Translations under genes and position numbers: made by a program
In this document: positions 35,816-44,519 of the stretch, in pieces
Layout: every line of letters starts with the position of its first letter
Numbering within the stretch: the stretch's first letter is position 1
Assembly: GCA_016794985.1 (NCBI GenBank)
Contig: JAEUIQ010000021.1
Coordinates: 124,001 to 188,000, forward strand
Length of the DNA stretch: 64,000 nt
Source of the DNA: Planctomycetaceae bacterium
Lineage (GTDB): Bacteria > Planctomycetota > Planctomycetia > Pirellulales > Pirellulaceae
Reading direction: 5' to 3'
Notes under the pieces: model-generated
Told to the model about the DNA's origin: nothing
The model's database searches: none
What the model saw: the letters and a program-made list of their open reading frames with translations, nothing else

Positions 35816-37126
35816 TCAAGCAGGGCCGATGCACCACAAGTGCTTGTCTGTTCGGATCAGGATTCGATCTTTAGTGATCGCGGGTGACGCATTGGTTGGC
35901 TCTTCCAATTCGTTTGTTCCCAACAATTCAAACTCAGGAGACGCGCGAAATACAAACACGGTGCCCGCCTTATTGATTGCAAACAGCCTGTCGCCGGTCC
36001 GAGCCAAGCTCGACCAACTTTCGGACCCGCCGGAACTCGCCAGCCGCTCTTGCCAAACCCGTTTTCCGTCTTCCAATTGGATTGCTTCAACAATGCCTTG
36101 CATGTCGTTGGCAATCAACATCTTATCCAGGACCACCCCTGAGCCGATTCTCGCGCGATCTTTCTCGCGAAACCATGTTCGATGATTCGCTGTGACATCA
36201 CCTGTTCCACCCAATTGCACCAGCATGGCGCTACCGCCCAACAAACATACGGCGTCACCGCATACAATCGGGCTACAAAAGACCTGATCGGGCGCGCCAT
36301 CACATTCCCATAGGATCTCTCCGGTAAATGGATTCACACTCATCAATTTTTTCGGGTTGGCAAGAATGAGTTCGTTGCGAGACTCGGACTTGACGGAGAC
36401 TGCCGTGGCCCAAGTTCCAAACGGATCACGCAGTTTCGCACCAGGCGGAAGCTTCGGGCCGTTCGGATCGTCGAACGGATTGGCAGCGTCGACTTTGGGA
36501 ATGTTCAAACGCCATTTCTCTTCGCCGGTACGCAGGTCCCAAGTAATCCAGAATTGCTCCGTGCCGGGACCGTAATTAAGTGTCACCAATTCATTATGAA
36601 TCGTCGGTGACCCCCCTTGGCCAAATAAGTGCTGTGGCGAGCCGGGTGACTGTTTCCAGATCAGTTCACCGGTTTGCTTAAAGCAGTAAACTCCAGCTGA
36701 TCCGAGGTACGCTACGACATGATCGCCGTCGGTCACGGGGCTGGCTGAACAATAGGGGTTGTTGGGGTGCGTCGGTTCGCCCTCGTCGGCTTTGACGCCA
36801 AAGCTCCAAGTTTGCTGGCCCGTTGCCAAGTCGTAACAGCGAAGTTGACGCTCTCCGGATTCAGGCTCGTATTGTGTCACCCATACTTTGTCTTGGAACA
36901 CGATCGGGCTACTATTGCCCGGACCAGGAAGCGGCACGCGCCACTTGACATGACTCGACCCTGCGGTCAGATCCCATTCCGAAGGGACCGTTGATTCTTC
37001 CGTCGCACCATTTGCGTCGTCTCCGCGCCAAGTTTTCCAATCGCTTTGACCGCACGTCACATTGATTCCGCCAAACAGCGTGAACAAGGTCACGCTCCAC
37101 AAAACGCGATTCAAGAAAGACTTCAT
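35816..37126 (-). CDS. Secreted PQQ-type beta-propeller protein
   Basis: A 436-residue exported protein. A signal peptide ends near VTCGQ, followed by WKTWRGDDANGATEES and repeated blades of the PQQ/WD-like type (for example CYDLATGQQTWSFG, CFKQTGELIWKQ, VNPFTGEILWECDG and IQLEDGKRVWQERL). Such proteins are abundant in planctomycetes. It lacks the residues of a PQQ dehydrogenase, so it is more likely a scaffold or binding protein. GGGAAG lies 6 nt before ATG 37126. Confidence 0.88.
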   Translation of the reverse strand: MKSFLNRVLWSVTLFTLFGGINVTCGQSDWKTWRGDDANGATEESTVPSEWDLTAGSSHVKWRVPLPGPGNSSPIVFQDKVWVTQYEPESGERQLRCYDLATGQQTWSFGVKADEGEPTHPNNPYCSASPVTDGDHVVAYLGSAGVYCFKQTGELIWKQSPGSPQHLFGQGGSPTIHNELVTLNYGPGTEQFWITWDLRTGEEKWRLNIPKVDAANPFDDPNGPKLPPGAKLRDPFGTWATAVSVKSESRNELILANPKKLMSVNPFTGEILWECDGAPDQVFCSPIVCGDAVCLLGGSAMLVQLGGTGDVTANHRTWFREKDRARIGSGVVLDKMLIANDMQGIVEAIQLEDGKRVWQERLASSGGSESWSSLARTGDRLFAINKAGTVFVFRASPEFELLGTNELEEPTNASPAITKDRILIRTDKHLWCIGPA

Positions 37127-37166
37127 GTTTCTTCCCGGATAAAAAAATCGAGAGGGCATTGCTCGG

Positions 37167-37541
37167 CTAAAGCAACAAACCCAACCACTTCAACGGCATG
37201 ACCACCACCGCCAATACATTGGATGCCGCCTGCTGAGAAACCTCACTCTCGCGCCACCATATTCCAGCCAATGTCACTAAAATCACGATCGCTAACCCGA
37301 CACTTGGCCACTTCGCTTGAGACCGACGGGCTCGACGCAATTCGGTCCGCACAGCTACTGCTTCACCCAATTGGCGCCGGGCGAACTCGAACGCCAGTTG
37401 CTCATCAACGCCACTGCGAACTTTCTCTTCGACGACACAATGCAAATGATCTTCTAGTTCGGCTTGGTGAATGCGGCGCGCCAGCCAACCGCCACTGGCT
37501 CGGGCGGCCAATTGCTTGATACTTTGGTTCAGGTCGAACAT
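37167..37541 (-). CDS. Permease-prefix-domain-like small membrane protein
   Basis: A 124-residue protein. The N-terminal half (ARRIHQAELEDHLHCVVEEKV...EFARRQLG) matches the permease prefix domain 1 usually fused to ABC permeases. One or two hydrophobic segments follow (LAIVILVTLAGIWW and NVLAVVVMPLKWLGLLL) and then the stop. No permease follows, so it is an orphan domain. It overlaps the PadR stop by 13 bp and starts at ATG 37541. Confidence 0.75.
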   Translation of the reverse strand: MFDLNQSIKQLAARASGGWLARRIHQAELEDHLHCVVEEKVRSGVDEQLAFEFARRQLGEAVAVRTELRRARRSQAKWPSVGLAIVILVTLAGIWWRESEVSQQAASNVLAVVVMPLKWLGLLL

Positions 37542-37873
37542 GGCTGCACCTCCTGCATTTGTTGAAGCATCGATTCAATCAATTGCCAATTGGTACGCAG
37601 CCGTACGAGTTCGGCGGCTCCATTTTTTCGCAATCGATAATACTTACGCTTACGACCATTTTCGGCCTGTCCCCAATAGGACTCAATGAGCTTTTGCTTT
37701 TCCAAGCGATGCAAAATTGGATACAACATGCCGTCCGCCCAACTTAGTTCACCATGCGAAAGTTCCCGCACGCGTTGAATAATCGCGTAGCCGTAACTAT
37801 CGCCCTGGTTCAAGATCGAAAGCACCAACGGCGTGGCAGATGCCGCAATAAAATCCTTCGATAATTCATTCAT
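37529..37873 (-). CDS. PadR-family transcriptional regulator
   Basis: A 114-residue winged-helix regulator. The PadR pattern is plain: LVLSILNQGDSYGYAIIQRV, ELSWADGMLYPILHRLEKQKLI, then YWGQAENGRKRKYYRLRKNG. ATG 37873 is chosen over the longer frame start 37909 because it lies 59 nt after the predicted transcription start. It probably represses its own operon (prefix protein, propeller, hydrolase). Confidence 0.92.
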   Translation of the reverse strand: MNELSKDFIAASATPLVLSILNQGDSYGYAIIQRVRELSHGELSWADGMLYPILHRLEKQKLIESYWGQAENGRKRKYYRLRKNGAAELVRLRTNWQLIESMLQQMQEVQPCST

Positions 37874-37938
37874 CAAGTTCTGCTCTCCGAATCCAAGCGA
37901 CCGTTCCACATCCCCGCCTCCAAATTCCGCTCCGCGTA

Positions 37939-37967
37939 ATGATACATAGAACCTATATGCATGTCAA
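37939..37967 (-). promoter_or_regulatory. Strong sigma-70-type promoter with palindromic spacer upstream of padR
   Basis: On the minus strand TTGACA (37967-37962), 17 bp, then TATCAT (37944-37939). The spacer contains an imperfect palindrome (CATAG...CTATATG) that is a plausible PadR operator. Confidence 0.75.
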
Positions 37968-38251
37968 GTCAATGTATTGATGGATTCACAGGAAATAGGA
38001 ACTGAGCCGATTGTACCGACTAGTCCGCGTCTTTCCCTCGGATTCTGGCGGAGACTTTCCGCTCGTGTTTCCTGGGGAGGTATTCTTCCAGGACCATCCG
38101 TTTGCCGTAATCGGCGTGTGCCCGTTCGTTCGCATGTCGTTCGAGAAAACTCGGAACCCCGTCGCGAATCGTCGCTCGTCGCCGAAGAGGAAAGCTGGCA
38201 CAACCTTGGTCTTGGACAATCTCCGCCCGCTTCAGTTGTCATTGCCGCGAT

Positions 38252-39004
38252 ATGATCGAAGTAAGCCAGATCGGTAAGTCTTATCCGGACGGAGTCGCCT
38301 CGGTATTTTGGGCGTTGAAGGACGTATCTTTCACGGTTCGTTCGAGTGAAGTCGTCGGATTGGTTGGTGCCAATGGAGCGGGAAAGACCAGTCTCCTGCG
38401 GATTCTCAGCACCGTTTTGCGGCCCTCGGCGGGCAATGCTTGGATTGGCGGCCAGCATGTTGTTCAAGATGCGCAACAGGTTCGACGTTTGATTGGATTT
38501 GTCTCGGCGAACACCGCCGTTTACGATCGAATGACTGCTGCCGAATACGTCCGGTTTTTTGGGCGATTTTACGACTTGCCAGACGACGAGTTAGAAGACC
38601 GAATTGACGAACTGTTCGTGCGATTTCGAATGACGAACTTACGCGATCAATTGTGTGGTCGCATGTCGACCGGGATGAAGCAAAAAGTATCGATCGCCCG
38701 AGCATTGATTCACGACCCGCGAGTCCTGATCTTTGACGAGGCGACTCTTGGGCTCGACATCATGGCAGCCCGCAGTGTCATGGAGATGGTATTGGCCCTT
38801 CGCGAAGAGTCCAAGTGCATCATTTTCTCCACACACATCATGAGCGAGTTGGAACGTTTGTGTGATCGTTTGGTGGTTCTACATCGAGGCCGTTTGATTG
38901 CCGAAGGCACGGCGGAAGAGTTGATGGCCGAGTACCACGAAGAACATCTGGAGGACATGCTCTTTCAGATTCTGGCGGCTGACGATGAGGCGACCACGGT
39001 ATGA
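38252..39004 (+). CDS. NatA-like ABC transporter ATP-binding protein
   Basis: A 250-residue ATPase of the ABC-2 type. Walker A GANGAGKTSLLRIL, the Q-loop region (VSANTAVYDRMTAAEYV), signature RMSTGMKQKVSIARAL, Walker B VLIFDEATLGLD and H-loop FSTHIM are all present. Its stop overlaps the permease start by four bases (ATGA). NatA-type ATPases work in Na+ or drug export; substrate unknown. Confidence 0.92.
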   Translation: MIEVSQIGKSYPDGVASVFWALKDVSFTVRSSEVVGLVGANGAGKTSLLRILSTVLRPSAGNAWIGGQHVVQDAQQVRRLIGFVSANTAVYDRMTAAEYVRFFGRFYDLPDDELEDRIDELFVRFRMTNLRDQLCGRMSTGMKQKVSIARALIHDPRVLIFDEATLGLDIMAARSVMEMVLALREESKCIIFSTHIMSELERLCDRLVVLHRGRLIAEGTAEELMAEYHEEHLEDMLFQILAADDEATTV

Positions 39005-41304
39005 AGTCCAATTCGATCATCTTGCACGTGTTCCGCCGAGAGATAATCGATCAATGGCGCGACCGTCGTACACTGCTGACCGTCATTTTTTTGCCGCTGC
39101 TGCTGTACCCGATCTTAGGCCTCGGCATGTTGCAGATGATGCAATTCATGTCCGAGAAACCGACGCGCGTCGTTGTTGTGGGCAGCGAGCATTTGGTTGG
39201 TGGAGACGCGGATGTCGTGCCGCTGTTCGTCAGCGATGGTTGGAACAAGGAACTGGTTTCCGAAAAAGATGCGACGCTGTCCAAAGTGGAACAATTGCCA
39301 TTTTTGGACAATGAGGTTTCGGAGGCAGCACAAAACTTAGTACACGTTGAATCCGATTCGAGTCCGCAACATGCAGAATGGCGCCAAAAAGTCCAAGCGG
39401 AATTGGTGGCCCAGTCAGCCGATGTGATGCTGTGGATCACTCCTACGGCGAACGTCGCCACGAAAGACACGTCTGGTCCTGCCGGTTCGGAGTCTTCGGC
39501 GCCGCGCCTCCAGTTTCAGTTGTTTCAGAATTCGTCGAGCGATCAATCGCGGATCGCGGCGAGCCGCGTCGAAGCGATTTTGAGTACTTGGTATGCTGCC
39601 AATCAAAAGCGAGCGCGAGCTGATGAACTTGCGGCTGCCACCGGGCCAGCCATCGACTACACGGCCAATGATCTTGCCCCGCGTGAGCAAATCCAGTCGC
39701 AGTTATGGGCCAGAATATTGCCGTTCATTCTGTTTCTGTGGACGTTGACCGGAGCCTTTTATGCGGCTGTTGATGGTTGCGCCGGTGAGAAGGAACGTGG
39801 CACCTTGGAAGCCTTGCTGGTTACTCCCGCGACTCGTCGTCAAATCGTGGTCGGCAAACTATGCACCACGATGACGTTTAGTTTGGCCTCGGGATTAGTC
39901 AACTTGATCGGGACGATTGGGACCGGATTGTTTGTCACTAGTCAGTTAAGTTCCTTCAACGCGCCCGGCTTGAGTCAATTCGGACCGCCACCATTGTCGG
40001 CGTTAGGTTGGCTATTGGTGGGCGCCATTCCGATCAGCGCGTTATTCTCAGCGATTTCATTATCAGTCGCGGCGTTCGCACGCAGCTCGAAAGAAGGCCA
40101 ACACTATCTGCTGCCGATTCTGATGGCCTCGCTGCCGCTGTTGACACTCCCGTTGTTGCCTGGAGTGCAGATGGATTTGGGCTTGAGTCTGGTGCCCATC
40201 AGTGGGCTGATGTTTTGGCTGCGTGCTTTGATCGAAGGCGAGTACTGGAATGCGCTACGTTACACATTGCCGATTTTCATCGTGAACGGATGGTGTGTTT
40301 ACTTAGCGATTAGTTGGGCGGTTCTCCAATTCCAGCATGAGACGGTGTTGTTTCGACCGGTGGAGCGTTTTTCATTGGTGGCCTGGTTGGCTGCCGTGTT
40401 TCGCCGATCCGAACCATGGCCTTCGATTAGCCAAGTCGTTCTGTTGGTGGGCCTCATTGCGGGACTCAAGGTTTTTTGGCAAGGCGTGGCCCCGCACCCG
40501 ATCGATTGGCCTAGTTTTGTTGCTCATACGGTAATCGTGTTGACCGGAGCCGTTGCCGTTCCCGCAATCGTGCTGGCCTTCACCTCCACACGGGCACCGC
40601 TTGAAACGCTCCAACTCCGCCGTGCTTCATTTCCCATGATCTTCGGCGCTATGGCGATGGCGTTCTGTTTTCATCCGCTAATCGTGGCGTTCCAACAATG
40701 GGTCATGACCTTGTACCCGCTTTCAGTGGACGCGGGACAATTACAGAGTGTTTTGAACAATATCCTTGACGGTTCTCCCGGAATGTGGGCCATCCTTTTG
40801 GTGATGGCGGTGACTCCGGCGGTTTGCGAAGAGTTGGCTTTCCGAGGGTTTATTCTGAGTGGTTTGCGGCGGGCACTCAAACCAGTCAATGCAATTTTTG
40901 TTACCGCAGTTCTGTTTGGAGCCATGCATGGACTCTTGCAACAATCGATCGTGGCCTCCGCGACGGGTGTCCTTTTGGGCTTCGTCGCGTTTCGCACAGG
41001 AAGTTTATGGCCCTGCATCGCTTATCATGCAACTCATAACGCTCTAACTCTGCAATTCGCGTTCTTTAATCCTGAGTCGATTGCGCAATCGAAGTTGCTG
41101 AGCTTTCTCCTTGAGGCACAAGTCAACGAGCAACAGCAATTGGTGAGCCTGGGTTACGCGCCATTGCCCGCTGCCTTCATGATCATTTGCGGGGTCTGGA
41201 TTGCTTGGAGTTTGAATCCTGGTTCGAATCGCAAAACTAGCGAGTGCGTTGGCCATTCCCTTGCGGGCCTAAAGCCGAGTGTAAGCGAAGCGTCGGGCTT
41301 GTAA
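39001..41304 (+). CDS. ABC-2 permease fused to CPBP intramembrane metalloprotease
   Basis: A 767-residue membrane protein. The N-terminal half (about 1-480) is a NatB-like permease: helix 1 (LLTVIFLPLLLYPILGLGML), a large soluble loop, then GAFYAAVDGCAGEKERGTLEA and several helices. The C-terminal half is a CPBP (CAAX-type) protease, with EELAFRG (Glu610, Glu611, Arg615) and FGAMHG and AYHATHN motifs carrying the metal-ligand His residues. The full set of protease residues implies it is active. This fusion is seen in planctomycetes. The 3' end overlaps the convergent lipoprotein gene by 68 bp. Confidence 0.88.
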   Translation: MKSNSIILHVFRREIIDQWRDRRTLLTVIFLPLLLYPILGLGMLQMMQFMSEKPTRVVVVGSEHLVGGDADVVPLFVSDGWNKELVSEKDATLSKVEQLPFLDNEVSEAAQNLVHVESDSSPQHAEWRQKVQAELVAQSADVMLWITPTANVATKDTSGPAGSESSAPRLQFQLFQNSSSDQSRIAASRVEAILSTWYAANQKRARADELAAATGPAIDYTANDLAPREQIQSQLWARILPFILFLWTLTGAFYAAVDGCAGEKERGTLEALLVTPATRRQIVVGKLCTTMTFSLASGLVNLIGTIGTGLFVTSQLSSFNAPGLSQFGPPPLSALGWLLVGAIPISALFSAISLSVAAFARSSKEGQHYLLPILMASLPLLTLPLLPGVQMDLGLSLVPISGLMFWLRALIEGEYWNALRYTLPIFIVNGWCVYLAISWAVLQFQHETVLFRPVERFSLVAWLAAVFRRSEPWPSISQVVLLVGLIAGLKVFWQGVAPHPIDWPSFVAHTVIVLTGAVAVPAIVLAFTSTRAPLETLQLRRASFPMIFGAMAMAFCFHPLIVAFQQWVMTLYPLSVDAGQLQSVLNNILDGSPGMWAILLVMAVTPAVCEELAFRGFILSGLRRALKPVNAIFVTAVLFGAMHGLLQQSIVASATGVLLGFVAFRTGSLWPCIAYHATHNALTLQFAFFNPESIAQSKLLSFLLEAQVNEQQQLVSLGYAPLPAAFMIICGVWIAWSLNPGSNRKTSECVGHSLAGLKPSVSEASGL

Positions 41305-41950
41305 CATTACCATAGTTTCCCCGCACCCAGTCAGCGACTTGTTGCTGTGGGGCCATCGTATACGGATACTGAATAGCTTGGCGATGCGATAGATCGGCCG
41401 ACGCTTGTGGACCGAGTTCCAATGGCAACGGGCTCTGAGTGGCATCGAATGGTGGTTGCGTGTCGCGTCCGTTCGGTTGAGCTCGGTTCGGCTGCGGCAT
41501 TGGCAGCTCTTCCGGCAAAGGATACCGCTGTTCAGGTTGAACGTTTGGGTTCAATCCGTCTCCTGAATTGGCACCCTCAGGATACTGGCCTGAATGGATG
41601 ACACCGGGTGGTTGAAAGACGTTGCGAGTCGGAACGGGATGAAACCGCGACGGCAATTGTTGGTGTCCGTCCGGGGTGCCGCTCAAGTATTGCTCAAACA
41701 TAGGAACTTCGCGAGTGTAATGCGATCGTTCCAGATGCTGTTGCTGGAGTTCATCAGCCCGTCGCGCGATTAGCCCGTTCGGGCGAAGACAAGTACCCGC
41801 AGGGCCCCAACACTGACAGCCCGACATCACAACCAAGCAGCCAACACCGACCACCCAACTCGCGCGATATCGCAAGCTTTTACACGCCGATGACGTGCGC
41901 CGCAGCGACCCGCGATCAACATCTCTTCGATTGTCGGTGAAGTTCGTCAT
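41237..41950 (-). CDS. Pro-rich lipoprotein, unknown function
   Basis: A 237-residue protein with a lipobox LVVMSGC (Cys45) and a mature part rich in Pro and Gln (for example RYPLPEELPMPQPNRAQ). The N-region is unusually long; a TTG start at residue 26 would give a more normal lipoprotein. Family not recognised. Its 3' end overlaps the ABC/CPBP gene by 68 bp on the opposite strand. It starts 56 bp downstream of the BBP7 stop on the same strand, so both may be co-transcribed and surface-located. Confidence 0.7.
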   Translation of the reverse strand: MTNFTDNRRDVDRGSLRRTSSACKSLRYRASWVVGVGCLVVMSGCQCWGPAGTCLRPNGLIARRADELQQQHLERSHYTREVPMFEQYLSGTPDGHQQLPSRFHPVPTRNVFQPPGVIHSGQYPEGANSGDGLNPNVQPEQRYPLPEELPMPQPNRAQPNGRDTQPPFDATQSPLPLELGPQASADLSHRQAIQYPYTMAPQQQVADWVRGNYGNVTSPTLRLHSALGPQGNGQRTR

Positions 41951-42006
41951 GTATCATCTCAGCATCCATGTCACGGGCGACTCGTGTCACCCACCGACCA
42001 TGGTTG

Positions 42007-44064
42007 TTACCGAAACATCTCCAAGCCCAAGCTAAATCCATAGAACAGGGATTCATCCCCATTCCGAGCGACGGCACCACTGAACGGCGAGATAAATCCG
42101 GTAACCTGACCTTCGCTGGTCGCGACCCGATCGTAGAACCACAATTCATAGCCGCCCCGAATTCTTGCTCGAGGGGTCAGACTGTAGTGAGCGAAGCAAC
42201 CCAGTTCGGTACCCCAAGCCAAGTCAGCTCGCGAATCTTTCACGTCCATCAAGCGAACCGTTTCGTTCGCGAATTCGGTGTCCGTTTGGTAGAAGTTGGC
42301 ATACACGGCAATCTTGGCACCCAAGCTGAACGACAACTTTCGGCCAATGTCGTAGTGCAGTGTGCCACCCACTTGCGGGCCAACCATGTGATTTCGAGCC
42401 CGTAATCGATAGGCGCCTAAACCGGTCGTGCCCACAGAATGCAGTGCGTACAGTTCATCCATCCCGGTGTATCGCAGACCGATAAATGTCGACATCACGT
42501 CCCAATTCCAGTTCACTCGATTGTATTCGCCAGCGTAGTAATGCGACTTGCTGAACGAGTGATGGAAACTTGCATTGTTCAAGGAACTCAAGTTCGATGC
42601 ATTGTAGCCTGACCCGGGTTGTAACCAGGTATAAAGTGTGTTGGTGGGGCTAGTGACCGAGGTATGCGACGTCATTGTCTCCATCAAAGTTAGTCCAAAC
42701 TCACGGCCTTCAATACTGTCGAATCGGCGTCCTAAAGTCATTCTCACGCCCGGTTCAAACCCGTAACTTTCCTGTTGTGGGGCGTAAGAGGCTGTGAAAT
42801 TTCCCCCGTCTCGAGCCATGTACAGCAAGTCGGTGGTCAGGTAACTCGATGCGCCACTGATGGTTCCGTAGCCATCGTATGGCAAGCGACTTGGCATGTT
42901 GGGACGATTGTAGCCCAAGTCCAAACCATAAGATTCGTACAGCGGTTCAACCATCGCTTGTGCACTTGCCGATGTCGTCGGCATTGGAATCGATTCCGAA
43001 CCAATCTCGCCAATGCCCGGCGTCGTCGGAGACGCAATCGCACCGGAACCGATCGCCCCAAGACTTTCTTTAGAGGGAGCACTGGCTGCGATCGCGGGAA
43101 CCTTGGGGCTGGCACCGAACGCTTGCATCAATTCATTCAGTTCGTCTCCGGAAATCTCGCTAACCTTGATTTCGTCGCTCGCCGAAGGATTGGGCTTGGT
43201 GGCAAGAGTGTCCACCTTGGTGATCGCGGGAGCCGTTGGTTGAATTGTCGGAGGCGTTGGCTTGATAGGTTGCTTGCTTTCCGAGTTCGCGATTTTGTTT
43301 GCGTCGGCTTTGCTAGCCGTAACCGGCGCAGGTGGGTTGGTCGGTGCCGCAATCGGTTTGCTGGCGACGTTTGAACCAACCGGCGCGGTTGAACCAATCG
43401 GCGCGGTTGCGACGGGAGTCGTGCGCTCTTGCTTCGGTGTGACAGGCACTGGATTGACTGTCGGGGTTTGGGTCGCGACGGTCGGCGGCAACGAACCGGC
43501 TACGGTTGTTGAGAGGACGGGGGCTGGCACATCGATGGTAGGCTTCAATCCGCTACCGATCGCGGTATCCAATTTGGTGCTGGTGATGTTTGAACCCAAT
43601 GGTGCGGTGATGATCGGCACATTAGGCAACTTCGACGGAGCTTTCGACGCACTGATGATTGGGACAGGAAGACCGCCATCAGCCGGTGTCACCAACGAAC
43701 CCGAGGATGTCGCTTTCGACCCAGAACTGACAATGGGTGCAGGCAATGGCACAGCGGTCGTGTTTGTTCGTGCCGGTAACAGCGGCGTGGGCGAAGCAGC
43801 TCGCGGCATCAACGGAGCCACTCCGGACGCCGTTGGATCTTGGCTAACGTAGCCAACTTGACGAACCGCGTTGGCGGACGGGGTCGCAGGGGACGCCGGG
43901 GAGAGCGGAGTGGCCGTCGACTTCCGGCGCAATAATGATTCCAAAGTAGGTTGGTCGGCCTGCTGACCGTACGAATCCTGATGAATCGCGGGGGTCAGTG
44001 TTGTGAGGCACACCAAAGTACCTGCCACGAGATGCTTGAACTTGAATTTCATCGCCATATCCAT
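42007..44064 (-). CDS. BBP7-family outer-membrane beta-barrel protein
   Basis: A 685-residue exported protein. After a signal peptide (FKHLVAGTLVCLTTLTPAIH) comes a long Pro/Ala/Thr/Ser-rich linker (about residues 35-360), followed by a C-terminal domain of some 300 residues rich in aromatic beta strands (for example SYLTTDLLYMARDGGNF, VRMTLGRRFDSIEGREFG, GGYELWFYDRVATSEGQV) and a terminal Phe-Arg. The pattern and the planctomycete setting fit BBP7. An outer-membrane location is inferred. Starts at 44058 and 44052 are also possible. Confidence 0.82.
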   Translation of the reverse strand: MDMAMKFKFKHLVAGTLVCLTTLTPAIHQDSYGQQADQPTLESLLRRKSTATPLSPASPATPSANAVRQVGYVSQDPTASGVAPLMPRAASPTPLLPARTNTTAVPLPAPIVSSGSKATSSGSLVTPADGGLPVPIISASKAPSKLPNVPIITAPLGSNITSTKLDTAIGSGLKPTIDVPAPVLSTTVAGSLPPTVATQTPTVNPVPVTPKQERTTPVATAPIGSTAPVGSNVASKPIAAPTNPPAPVTASKADANKIANSESKQPIKPTPPTIQPTAPAITKVDTLATKPNPSASDEIKVSEISGDELNELMQAFGASPKVPAIAASAPSKESLGAIGSGAIASPTTPGIGEIGSESIPMPTTSASAQAMVEPLYESYGLDLGYNRPNMPSRLPYDGYGTISGASSYLTTDLLYMARDGGNFTASYAPQQESYGFEPGVRMTLGRRFDSIEGREFGLTLMETMTSHTSVTSPTNTLYTWLQPGSGYNASNLSSLNNASFHHSFSKSHYYAGEYNRVNWNWDVMSTFIGLRYTGMDELYALHSVGTTGLGAYRLRARNHMVGPQVGGTLHYDIGRKLSFSLGAKIAVYANFYQTDTEFANETVRLMDVKDSRADLAWGTELGCFAHYSLTPRARIRGGYELWFYDRVATSEGQVTGFISPFSGAVARNGDESLFYGFSLGLEMFR

Positions 44065-44519
44065 GGATATTCTGTGGATCTAAGTTCCAGAATCCTGCCA
44101 CCGCAGCCCAATCCTGGGTTGTCGTCTTTCTAGAGTTCGGCAAAACAAGGTGTCAGAGCTTACCGATTTTTCAAATTACAACAAAGTTCCGGAACATTCC
44201 CAAGAATCCGATTGAACCAAATGAAGCGTTCTTAACTCCCTTTCCTTTGCCTTAGATTCCCTAGGTTACCAACAGGTTTGCAGTGATTCCAGTTCATTAC
44301 CCCATTTGGCGGCGGTGAATTGCCTCGATGATCACGACGAAAGCTTTCTGTTTTACCAAATATGCCAATTGAATGTTGCGACTTGTTGTTTGGGCGTTGA
44401 AAGCGACGCCTTAGCGAGTTTCCCTCGGGGACACCGCGACTACAATAGAGACTTGAGCCGGCCAACGATGAACGAAACACAAAGGGCGGCTCGATTACTT
44501 CGATCTATTGGGCTTATCC
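44065..44519. other. Divergent intergenic region
   Basis: About 455 bp between BBP7 (minus) and the TPR gene (plus), presumably with both promoters. A minus-strand frame at 44232-44480 has an unlikely composition and no ribosome binding site, so it is not called. Confidence 0.35.

Noticed and set aside
37964-38476. Arg-rich minus-strand frame between padR and the NatA gene
   Set aside because: Its composition is unlike the neighbours, it overlaps the NatA start and has no ribosome binding site; a second frame at 37986-38219 begins with TTG and is equally unsupported.
43262-43852. 196-residue plus-strand frame opposite BBP7
   Set aside because: Mirror of the Pro/Thr/Ala-rich linker of BBP7, not a separate gene.
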